From NCBI RefSeq assembly GCF_045679555.1, contig NC_092099.1, positions 8,924,576-8,988,575 of the forward strand: a DNA stretch of 64,000 nt, read 5' to 3'. Shown here one piece after another: positions 22,481-33,993 of the stretch (position 1 is the stretch's first letter; each line of letters begins with the position of its first letter). The notes beneath the pieces are model-generated. The model searched no databases. It saw only the letters and a list, made by a program, of their open reading frames with translations, and was not told where the DNA came from. This DNA comes from Salvelinus alpinus. Its lineage: Eukaryota; Chordata; Actinopteri; Salmoniformes; Salmonidae. Position numbers and translations under genes: made by a program.

Positions 22481-23242
22481 CGGGAATGACCAAGTCTGAC
22501 AACAAGGAAAGCTCAGGTCCTTCCCAGCTCAAAGGTGTGCTTACTGCACACTGTGTTGCGTGGCGACATCTCCTCGAAGTTGTAGCTGCTCAGCCGTTGT
22601 TGGTGGTGTCACTTCAGGAAGGCTTGGGACATCTGATGTCAGGATCAATCTCTTTGGTAGTCCGATTTGAGAACCCAGTCTTATAAACACTGCTCTCCAG
22701 AAGTTCTGGGATTTCGGTGTAGTCCTTTGCCGTTTTCAATGCGGTGATACTTCACCTTCGACATTGTTATTGTAACCTCCTTTCGCTGAAAGATAGAATA
22801 GTATTTCATAAGTATTTTGTCTATAGAATGAACTATCACACCTGATTAAACTAATTGCATTCTAAACTGAAAATCATGATTAGTTGATTATTGGAGTCGT
22901 GTTAGCTGGGCCTGGGGCAAAAGTGGGTCACCAATCAAGCCTCCGAGGATTGGAGTTGACCATCCCTGACCTAGATCAGAGATACAACTACCTAGTTTTA
23001 GAATGTGTTGTATAACAGCTGACTAAAGACGGGACATTGAGATCGAGAACATGTGATGTGCAGTTGAAAACGTTTCCACGATTATGGTGCCGCTTAACAA
23101 TTCCATGATGAAACTTTGAAACAAAGTTGCCACTTGTTGTAGCAAACGAGTGTCATGAAATACATGCACCAGAAACAAGGTAAAATGTTTGACTTGTCAG
23201 AATTGTCAGCAAGCCAGGCTAGTTGCAGTAACTTCAAATAGT
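22481..23242. other. Unassigned, no gene seen
   Basis: A 66-codon plus-strand frame at 22486 has no recognisable family and no splice support. No repeat ends identified. Confidence 0.35.
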
Positions 23243-24006
23243 ATTCACACCGCTTGATTTCCCCCACGTTTTGTTGTGTTACAGCCTGAATTTAAAATGT
23301 ATTAAATTCAGATTTTTTTGTCACTGACCTACGCACAGTACCCCATAATGTCAAAGTGGAATTATGTTTGTCTAATTTTTTAGGAATTAATAAAAAATGA
23401 AAAGCTGAAATGTCTTGAGTCAGTAAGTATTAAACCCCTTAAGTTCAGGAGTAACAATTTGCTTAACAAGTCACATAAGTTTCATGGACTCACTCCGTGT
23501 TCAATAATAGTGTTTAACATGATTTTTGAATGACTACCTCATATCTGTAACTCACACATATAGTTATCTGTAAGGTCCCTCAGTTGAGCAGTGAATTTCA
23601 AACACAGATTCAACCACAAAGACCAGGGAGGTTTTACATTGCCTTGCAAAGAAGGGCACCTGTTGGTGGTGGGCAAGACCTGAAAATGGTTGTCTAGCAA
23701 TAATCAACAATCAATTTTGACAGACCTTGAAGAATTGTTAAAATATGAATGGGAAAATATTGCACAATCCTGGTATTGAAAGCTCTTAGAGGCTTACCCA
23801 GGTGCTTCTACAAAATATTGTGTGAATACTTATGTAAATGAGATGTTTCTGTATTTAATTTTCAATAAATTTGCAAACATTTCTAAAAACATTTTCACTC
23901 TCATTATGGGGTATTGTGTATTGATGGCTGAGAAAAACATATATTAATTCGATTTTGAATTCAGGCTGTAGCACAACAAAAATGTGGAATAAGTCAAGGG
24001 GTAACT
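23243..24006 (+). mobile_element. Deleted Tc1-like relic upstream of ddx18
   Basis: Ends ATTCACACCGCTTGATTTCC and, inverted, GGAATAAGTCAAGGGGTAAC belong to the same family as 11325-12833. About half of the interior is deleted near 23678 (GTGGTGGGCAAGACCTG junction), which removes most of the transposase. It ends roughly 175 bp before the ddx18 start codon. Confidence 0.8.
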
Positions 24007-24080
24007 TTTGTTCTCTTTTTTAATTAAGAGCAACGGGGCTGGCAGGTAAAATTGAGTTTATCCCTGGCCCAGACTCCAGT

Positions 24081-24094
24081 ACAGTAGGTGGCGG
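24081..24094 (+). promoter_or_regulatory. CTCF-like core motif
   Basis: ACAGTAGGTGGCGG matches 13 of 14 positions of the CTCF core consensus CCASYAGRKGGCRS, differing at the first base. Binding is unproven. Confidence 0.4.
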
Positions 24095-24153
24095 TAATGC
24101 ACCATAACGTTGGATGCCAATCACCGATAAACGCCAGCGAAGAAGAAGAGTTC

Positions 24154-24159
24154 CACGTG
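24154..24159. promoter_or_regulatory. Canonical E-box CACGTG in ddx18 promoter
   Basis: A perfect CACGTG palindrome ending 21 bp before the ATG. Human DDX18 was first described as a Myc-regulated DEAD-box gene (MrDb), so a Myc/Max site here is consistent with conserved control. Occupancy in fish is inference. Confidence 0.6.
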
Positions 24160-24180
24160 TGTGCGTGCTCAGCTGCAATC

Positions 24181-24286
24181 ATGGCAGATCTTCAGATGAG
24201 GCTTCTTCGGCAGAAAATCCAGAAAAGAAGCGAAAAGAACAAAGAGCGAAAGCTACTTCAGAAACGGAAAAAGGAGGAAGATAATG
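24181..24286 (+). CDS. ddx18: ddx18 exon 1 (coding part)
   Basis: Residues 1-35 plus one base. The ATG at 24181 is the first in frame and gives the conserved basic N-terminus. Donor GTAACT follows in phase 1. Confidence 0.93.
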
Positions 24287-27200
24287 GTAACTGTTTTTCC
24301 AGTACTGAAATCATTGTCGACAAGTTGTATTGGCACTTTATCGCGCTAGCCCACCTCGAAGCAAGGCCAAGTAGCCTTTGCCTATGTTAGCTACCTTAAC
24401 TAGCTAGTATCTCTCTGCAGAGTTGTCTATATCGGAAATCACGCTTTAAAGACAGTATTTTAGTTAATACACGTAGCTAAACCAACGATTATAACGAGTT
24501 AATGAACATGATCTCCTTTCAGTTAACTTGTGGTGTTTTTATAGCTAGTTACTACAGTACTGCTTTTAATTGTTTTAATGTGTTTCTAATCTTAGACACA
24601 AGCGAAACATTGTTGTACATTGTTGGTTTTGAGACGTTGAATTCTCTTCCCGTTATTGATATCTGCCATATTTGAATGAAGTTGTCAGTTAGCTGCCACG
24701 TAGCTAGTTCGTTGAATGATAGCCTAGTTGATGTGATTAAAAAAAATATATATTATTCTGTGTGACTTACGTTATTCACAGACGACGCAAACGGACTTCC
24801 AGATGAGTGTTGTGATGAAAGGAGTCAGGTGGCCACAGCAATATCAAAGCCACAGAATGCCAAACCCACGAATAAGCAGCAAAAAGAGAAGAATGTGTCG
24901 GCGAAGGTGGACACAGAACATTTTGTCAAGAAGAAAAATAAAAGAAAGCTCAACACCACTGATCAGCCAGGTAATGTTGTGTACCACTCAGTCGTTTATT
25001 AGAATGGTTGTTGAACCATTCAAGGGGTAAATGGCTTAAAGTGTCCGTTTCCCAAGTTAGTGAATCTTGTCCATGTCAAAGAATATTTAATGTTCCTAAT
25101 GTAGGTGTGAAAAAAGCGAAGAAGGAGGAGGATGCTGATCAGACCACAGAAAAACCCACACAGCCTCTTGAACAGGGAGATGAGGGGGAGGATGATGAAG
25201 AGGGAAGTGAGGATGGGGAAGGAGAGAAGCTTGAGGAAAATGAGGAGGAAGATGAACCAGAGCTCCCATCTGGCTTGACAGGTATTCCATGTTCAATGAC
25301 ATAGACATTGGTCAATCAGAGGCCTTTACACAACCAAATGTTAGCCTTGTCAGTTGTGCATGTTGTGTAGCAATCATTTCTCAGTCTTAGATATGGGCCA
25401 GGAACTATTTACAATTGAGCCTCTGCCAGCATACAAATATGTATAATAGTCTGTGTTTTATCTTCCTGGTAACCATGGTCCTTTACTGTAGGTAATCCCC
25501 AGTCAGTCTACTTGCCGTGTTCTGTGTTAGTAGGGATGGGCATTTAAAATCATTTCACTATTTAGAATAAAGGTTAGTTTCTTTTGTAACTTTAATCAAG
25601 TTGGGCAGGGGCCAGCGGTGTGAGACACCAGAGGGAGAGGGGTGAAAAGGTATCAAGTGACTCACGCTAGTTAGACAAAATTGTAAATGGCATAGGTTAT
25701 CTATCATCCCATCTGGCAGTGCCTGTCTCTACTGCATCAAAACGATGTAAAGAAGCTAGCAAAGATAGTCAGATGTTAGCTAGCCAACTAGAATAGTTTA
25801 GGCTATTTGACTGCGCTCCCCGTTCCTTGTCTACAACATTCCATTCAGAATAAACCACAGCCTACCTGTCAGTTGTTCATTGTCGCCTACGCCTTCTCAT
25901 TTATCTAACTTAATTATGTAATTTTGCTTCCATTTGTCATTGATTAGTGATCTCCCACTTCACGTGGTGCCTCTGACTGTATTGCCAACAAGCTACACGC
26001 AACGCATGGAACTTGTGTAGGCTATACGGAAGCCTATGTCTTTTTATTGGGCACTTTTTATTGAGCATTTCAAATGTCATTGTGTGTAGCAATGTCACAT
26101 CGATCATTTTATTTAATTGAGACAAAGCCTTCTCATTGTTAAGCTAGGTCTGTGATTTCTATTTTATGAATCGACCTACTCTCGCAAGTAGGCCTATTCG
26201 AATACAAATGTCAGTTTGGATATTAGAATAACCGTGCCCATCCCTATGGGTTAGTGCTAGACTAGAGCCCTTCCATGCCAAAACCCACAGAGGTGGGAAC
26301 TGTTAACTGTGGTTTCTGTGTTTCAGGTGCGTTTGAGGACACGCTGTTTGCCTCTCTGGCGCCTCTGGTGAGTGAGAACACTCTGAAGGGTGTGAAGGAG
26401 ATGGGCTTTGAGCACATGACTGAGATCCAACACAAAAGCATACAGCCCCTACTGGAGGGAAGGTACGCCTACAGTTTATCTCCCAAGTTTCATGTTAGGC
26501 GGAATCACCACCTGTTCATGTATCACTGCATGTCTAAAGCAGAGCTCTGTAAAAATCCATGCAGGACCACCAAAAGTTGGTGACTTGCATCCTAGAATCA
26601 GCCCTACAGGACTGATAAAGGACTGAGTAGGCTAATATTGTTTTGACTTGATAGATGACTCCCTTTTATATATATTTTGACTCTTCTAGAGATATCCTGG
26701 CTGCTGCTAAGACTGGCAGTGGTAAAACTCTGGCCTTCCTCATCCCCTCCATCGAGCTCATCTACAAACTTAAGTTCATGCCCAGAAATGGTAAGATTAG
26801 TAGATTGCTTCAACCGTCTATATTGGTTCAATGTTATAAACATTCTGCATCATAATGCTACAAGCTTCACGTGCATATATCTATATCTATGGATTTTTGG
26901 AGCGGTGGACACATTTTGGTAACATGATACCTCGCCGGTCCATGCGTTTCTCCCAAACAGCGAAGTTCACAAGGGGGTGATGGCAGAGATTTTTCTGTTG
27001 AAAACATCATCACTGCTGTAAGCTAAATCAAAAAGAACTAAGTGCATATTTAAATAATAGCTAGGCCTACATGTAATGAAAGTTAATGTTTTATTTACAT
27101 GACCATGTTTTGTGCCTGCCAGTAAGGTGTAGGTTACTTAGCATCCCACATGTCACCCATGTGAAATAATTAGTCCTGGCAGATATTTTTTTCGCCTACT

Positions 27201-30200
27201 CGCCTGTGTAACTTAAAACATTATCCCAATTTAATATGCATCTTCAATGTATTTGCTTCCATATCAGCTAAAAATAGAGAAGGCACTTGGCTACCAGCTG
27301 TTTTTACCGTGTAGTAGTAGTTATTACTTCACAACAAAATACCTTTTGGGGTGGATTCTAATAAGGCAACAATGTTTGGTTTATTGTTTGAACAGTTGCT
27401 GGGGTTTTATTTGGTTATCAATGCTACTTTCATGCGTAGCCTGTTGATCAGATCAAGGAACCGAGCGACGGCTCCGCAAGGAATAAGGCACCTTAATTTT
27501 CAGGTAGCACAAAAGTATGTTGAATGGCGACGCATATTACAAGGAGCCGCCCCTTTTGTGACTAAAAACAAAATTTCAGCACTGCGCTGTATCTATTGTC
27601 TCCGTGGAGTGTGTAGACACCTTTTTTAGGTGTTCAGATATGAAAGGACTGGGTAGGAGTAAGAAATATGGCAATGTTTTTGACTCAACTCTCCAGTAGA
27701 CTAGGCACAATTTCCCTCATTACCTTTCAACCATCCAGTCTTACTAGCTCTGTTAACATCAATGGTGTAGGGTCTAGACCAGGGGTGTCAAACTCATCTT
27801 GCCCTGGGGGCCGCATTCGGTCTTCAGTGAGGTCCGGAGGGCCGCATTGAAAATTTGTTGCATATCCTCTACATCAAAATTGGAAACTGAATTGTTCTCT
27901 ATCCATCGTTCTGGGAATTTTCTATGTCTAGCTTTCATTCTGGTGATTATTAGCGAGCTGGGCACAATCTACAAATTGTTTGTTTCAATTTGATTTGAGT
28001 CATTTTAAAGTATACTGAGTTCATTTTATTTTTTACTCAAACCACACGCGGGCCTGATTGGACACTCTCGTTTGCACAAGTTCAGCCGCCTTCATCATGC
28101 ATCGTTTAACAAAGTCACCGTCGGAATACGGCTTCGATGCTAATGCTATTTCGCTAGCAATTAGGTAGCTGGCTTTTACCGCTGCTTCACTGACTTCTCG
28201 GCTCTGGATGAAAGTTGACTGCTGTTTCCTCAGACCCGCCAGCAATTCGTTAATCTTATCTCTTCTCAGTTGTCCTTGCAAGCCGTCATATTTTTCGCTG
28301 TGATGAGTCTCGTAGTGGCGTCGAATATTATATTCCTTCAATACCGAAACTTGTTGCAAATACACCAAGCACGAAGGTTTTCCGTGCATCTCTGTAAATA
28401 AATAGGACGTGGTCCATTTTTCTTTGAAAATTCTACACTCCTTATCTACTTTTCTCCGTTTGTATAACGACATTTTGGCTAATGAGGGTGTAGCGGAGAG
28501 GTAGAGACCAAGGTATTAACAACGTCGTAACAAGCAGCAGATGGCGCATTGATACCGTCTGCTGTTTTCAGTCTGTCTCAGTGATGCGGCTTGTCTTCTA
28601 CTCTGATGGAAAGAGTGCGCCCCTTAGCGGATAATCCATGAATTGCAGCGAATTAAAAATATTAATTCCATGTCTTTTATGCATTTTTTCCACTTTCAAA
28701 TTATCCTGCGGGCCTGATCGAACCTCCTTGGGGGCCGGTTCCGGCCCGCGGGCCGTATGTTTGACACCCCTGGTCTAGACTCTAAAGAAAGGGCCTTGGA
28801 ACTGAACTGAAATGTGCCTGAGACGCAGCCCTGCTCCCCACTATCCTAAGGTACAGGCGTGGTAATCTTGTCCCCAACGCGCGAGTTGGCCATGCAGACG
28901 TACGGCGTGATGAAGGAGCTGATGACCCACCACGTGCACACCTTCGGCCTGATCATGGGCGGCAGCAACCGTACGGCCGAGGCCCAGAGGCTGGCCAATG
29001 GCGTCAACATCCTGGTGGCCACGCCCGGCAGACTGCTTGACCACCTCCAGGTAACCATGGTGATAAGAACAGTAACTGTATTCATATATATCAAAGTTGG
29101 GACCAGGTAACCTCTGAGCACCGCAATGTTGACTAAGGATCAGATTGTACACTGGGGGGAAAAGATATAAACGCAACCCTTTCGAGGTTTTACTGTGTCA
29201 GTTCATATAAGGAAATCGATCAATTTAAATAAATAAATTGGGCCATAATCTATGGATTTCGCATGACTGGGAATACAGATATGCATCTGTTGATCAGATC
29301 CCCCCCCCCCCCAAAAAAAGGTAGGGCGTGGATCAGCAAACCAGTCAGTATCTGGTGTGACCATTTGCCTCATGCAGCGCATAGAGTTGGCAATAGCAAT
29401 ATAAGTTACTTTAAGATGGAATTTTGATGAACCACGTGACATTGATTTTGAGATATGAAGGCTTTATTATAAATCAAACTGTTCCATGAAAATCGTAACT
29501 GGCACGCAGATTAGTAGTAATGGTACGATAACTTGGCACTCCAATTGGAAAAGGTTGACGGAAACTTCAGGAGCGTAATGGCAGAATCTGCGAAGGCCAG
29601 CACCGGGAGGAGGATGGTCCGGAACAGTTATTTATTTTTATTTTTTTCCTTTCTGATTAGGCTGTATTGATCTCTGCTCCCTCTTCAATGATTTCTTACT
29701 TTAAGCACTGCGATTTAAACGTTTTCAGTCAAGTTCAGTCGCCTACATATCGTTTATTTTATTCAAACATAGGGTGTGTCTATATATGGAAAAATACACA
29801 TTTTAAAATGTTGACCGATCGATTGGTCGAAAGAACAAATCACACTCGGTCCACAACACACACACAAATTGTCGGGCAGCCCTAATTGTCATTCAATGCA
29901 AGTAAAAACAGACTTTGCTAACTTGCTTTTTGAGAAGCTCCACTTTGGTGGTGAGTGACGACAATCAGAAATACTATCAGACGTCCCCAAATGGGCACAT
30001 TTCTACGTTTGCTCACAGGCCAGGTCGCCTACTCCGACGCGTAGTCAGTTGTGCGTTCTTACTCAACATTGACAGGAGCGCTCCAAACAAAAGACGATTT
30101 AATAAATTGACAAGACTCCGAAATTAAATAAGTTTTGAGCAAATAACGTGTCCACTCTGACAATGAGAACGGTAAACGACTGTAATAGTATATTGAATGC

Positions 30201-33200
30201 ATTAACAGTAGTTACCATAACCAACAAACATTGTAGATTCAAAATGATGGGGATTAACAGTAAATGTACGACTGGTGATATATAAGTAATGGGGAATTGA
30301 TAGACACTAACACTCAAACAATTCATACAATGAAGTTATGAAACAATGAATGTGCAAAAACTGTCAGGAGAGCACATTCTGGGGAGAGACACGCCTTGTG
30401 CATCTTAGCCTCACAGCCCCTCCTTGACTCAAATTTTTTTTTATTATACCAAAGACACATCTTCACATACTGTAGACCAAAGGAATACTCTCAAACGGTG
30501 TCAGGTCCAAAGCAGTAGCCATTTATGGAAAACCAATGCAATTTTGAAACCAATGCAATTTCACTTATTTCCAAAATGTTATCAAATTGCTTGCGATGCC
30601 TGTGCTAGACTGTGCCATCCCTGCAGCCTCCACAATGGATCAGTCCACTGAGAGAGGTGTGAATCAGACAAGTGTGTCTGCCATAAAATAAATACAATTA
30701 ATTTGCGACCACTCGACAAAACAAATCTGTCGACCAAATAATGGACCACTCGACGAAATGGGGTCGGACCTAGATTTTTGCACACGTTCAGTCCTGGACT
30801 TTTTTCATTGTTTTCTCTCCACCCCCTTGCTCTCTGTAGAATACTGCCGGCTTCATGTATAAGAACCTCCAGTGTCTGATTATTGACGAAGCTGACCGTA
30901 TCCTGGAGGTCGGCTTCGAGGAGGAGCTGAAGCAGATCATCAAACTCCTGCCAAGTATGTACCCACCTCATGGCTTTAAATGTCTTTGCACATACTGTAC
31001 CATGGAGTTTGATGCTATTTGTCTCTGTATCTCCCAGTGTTTAACATGTTCAATGTGCATTGTTCCTCAGAGCGGAGGCAGACCATGCTGTTCTCGGCCA
31101 CCCAGACCCGTAAGGTGGAGGACCTGGCCCGTATCTCCCTGAAGAAGGAGCCCCTCTACGTGGGTGTGGACGACAACAAGGACAATGCAACCGTGGACGG
31201 CCTGGAGCAGGTAAACAAAACGACTCACTGCTGCAGAGTGACGATACTCGTGCATGACGTGCCAGGGGGTCCGCTTGTTGTAGCTAGTTAAGTTAAGCGG
31301 ATAGTCGTCACTTGTCCCAAGACTCAAAGTATCTGAAAGTAGCAAAGCTTTAATGTTTTTGGTTAGAGTATTGGGTCGTTTGAGACCTTACCGTGTCTCA
31401 TCCACGGCAAGGTTATAGGTAAACCTCACATCAGTTAGAATCAGACAGGGATGCGTGGTCTGATATGTAAACGTTGTCTTGGTTTTCAGGGCTACGTGGT
31501 GTGTCCCTCAGAGAAGCGCTTCATGCTGCTCTTCACCTTCCTGAAGAAGAACCGCAACAAGAAGCTGATGGTGTTCTTCTCATCCTGCATGTCGGTCAAG
31601 TTCCACTACGAGCTGCTCAACTACATTGACCTGCCTGTCATGGCCATCCACGTGAGTTGTCACCTCTGTCATTAAGAAAGCTCAACTATTTTGTGTGTTG
31701 GGTTCTTGAGTCAATTAGACCATGCTCATTTCATGCTTATCTTTATATTAAGAAATATATATATATACATGTATTTTATAACATTTAGGTAAGTTACCTG
31801 GCTAACTCCTTAATCCTGCTTTGTAGTATACCCCTCGGGGTTGTAAACATTAGGGCACACCATAGCAAAGCGTTTTGCAAAAGAAACCAAAAATGTGTGT
31901 TCTATAGGACAAGTTTAGATAGTACCTTCCCGTTTCTGACGGTTTAGTGCCTGCTGAACATGACCCAACTCACTTTATTCACTTGTCTCAGGAAGTTATT
32001 CTGAGCCCTTTGAGTCTAAAAGACACTCAAGCCATATACACCACAGGTGATAATTACGACCAAACTAAAATGTAATTAATCTGTGTCTTGAGTAACAGCA
32101 AGCTAGTTCCAAGACTAGCAACATATTGCAGGCTACACTCTGTCAGCAGTTTTCGGGCTATTATCTGACTCAATTTGAGCTTTGCTACAGTGAACCCCAG
32201 TCTGACTCCACAAGGCATTCTCTCTCATTTGTCTGCTGCAGAGATGACTGGTATTTCCACAATTGGGTCTAAAGGCCTTAAACCATTCTAGCACAATGAT
32301 ATGTGCTATAATATGATATGACCAAATATTGTGCTGTGGCATTAAACATTAACATGTGCTGTAATATGCTTGGCAAAAATGTCAATCGATGACAGATTTC
32401 TTGAGTTAGATTAATTCGGACTGTTTTGGCTACGGTGTCTCATGGACAAACATTACTATTTTTGCTTTATCTAATTTTTCAAGCGATGGTCTTTTATTTT
32501 ATTTTTTTACCCTTTTTCCTCCCCGATTTCGTGGTATTCAATTGGTAGTTAGTCTTGTCTCATCGCTGCAACTCCCGTACGGACTCGGGAGAGGCAAAGG
32601 TCGATAGCCATGTATTTTCCGAAACACAACCTAGCCAAGCTGCACTGCTTCTTGACGCAATGCCCACTTAACCTGGAAGCCAGCCGCACAAATGTGTCGG
32701 AGGAAACGCCGTACACTTGGTGACTGTGTCAGCATGCGTGCGCCCGGCCTGCCGCAGGAGTCGCTAGTGCGTGATGGCGCAAGGCATCCCTGCCAGCCAA
32801 ACCCTCCCCTAACGATACTGGGTCAATTGTCCCATGGGTCTCCCGGTCGCGGCCGGCTGCGACAAAGCCTGGACTCGAACCCAGAATCTCTAGTGGCACG
32901 GCTAGCATTGCGATGGTCTTTTTAAGGGAGTATGCTAGCATGCACGTTCAGTTCGCCAACCGAACCGAAGCATGCATCCTCTGTGGTCAATGCTGTCTGT
33001 GGCTGACGTCTAATCTCCTTTTGCTTTGATCTCTCAGGGGAAGCAAAAGCAGACCAAGCGTACCACCACCTTCTTCCAGTTCTGTAACGCCGACTCAGGC
33101 ATCCTGCTGTGTACAGACGTGGCGGCCAGAGGCCTGGACATCCCTGAGGTGGACTGGATTGTCCAATATGACCCCCCAGATGACCCCAAGGTACCTAGTG

Positions 33201-33959
33201 ACGTTCGAGACACTGTTTCATGCAGCCAGAAATAACGCCTAGCCTATAGGCATCTCTAGCCGAAGCATTTACGTTGTTTTCCCTCTTCCTTATTTCTTCC
33301 CTCTTTTCCTAGGAATACATCCACAGGGTGGGTAGAACGGCTCGCGGGATCAACGGCATAGGCCACGCCCTCCTAATCCTCAGGCCAGAGGAGCTGGGCT
33401 TCCTGCGCTTCCTCAAACAAGCCAAGGTAGGACCCTAACCCAACCATCTCTGACCTTACCTCAACCCAGCAAAACCAAGAAAAACATGCAAAAGATTAAT
33501 TCTTTCAGCAGTGATATGTTATAAACTGAAATTTTAGATTGTGTTTTCATCTCGCCTCAGGTTCCTTTGAGTGAGTTTGAATTCTCTTGGGCAAAGATCT
33601 CTGATATCCAGGGTCAGGTGAGATATTCATCCACATTTTATTTCTGCATGTGAATCAGAGCTAATTGACATTACATCTGTCACGTGGACTGCAACGGCTA
33701 ATTCATTGATCTGTTAACAGAGTTAACTTCTGTTACATACACTCCCCAACGTATTTATTTGGACAAGGAAGCAAAAAAAATTTTTTAATTTTTTTTAAAA
33801 AAAAATCGTTATTTTACCAGGTAAGTTGACTGAGAACACGTTCTCATTTGCAGCAACAACCTGGGGAATAGTTACAGGGGAGAGGAGGGGGATGAATGAG
33901 CCAATTGTAAACTGGGGATTATTAGGTGACCGTGATGGTTGAGGGCCAGATTGGGAATT

Positions 33960-33993
<34 letters not shown>

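Larger units (their letters stand above)
24060..24180 (+). promoter_or_regulatory. ddx18: ddx18 proximal promoter / 5'UTR
   Basis: The only non-TE sequence between the Tc1 relic and the ATG. It has no TATA box. It carries a CTCF-like core (24081-24094) and a CACGTG E-box (24154-24159), and an AAGAAGAAGAG purine run precedes the E-box. The transcription start is not determinable from sequence, so some of this may be 5'UTR. Confidence 0.55.

Noticed and set aside
22486..22686. 66-codon plus-strand frame
   Set aside because: No recognisable domain or supporting signals.
24088..24390. Unspliced 100-codon frame over ddx18 exon 1
   Set aside because: It begins upstream of the conserved ATG and runs through the GTAACT donor; the spliced model fits the family.
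30955..33560. Intronic snoRNAs in ddx18
   Set aside because: Ribosome-biogenesis genes often host snoRNAs. The short introns were scanned for C/D boxes and H/ACA hairpins, but no convincing pair was found by eye.
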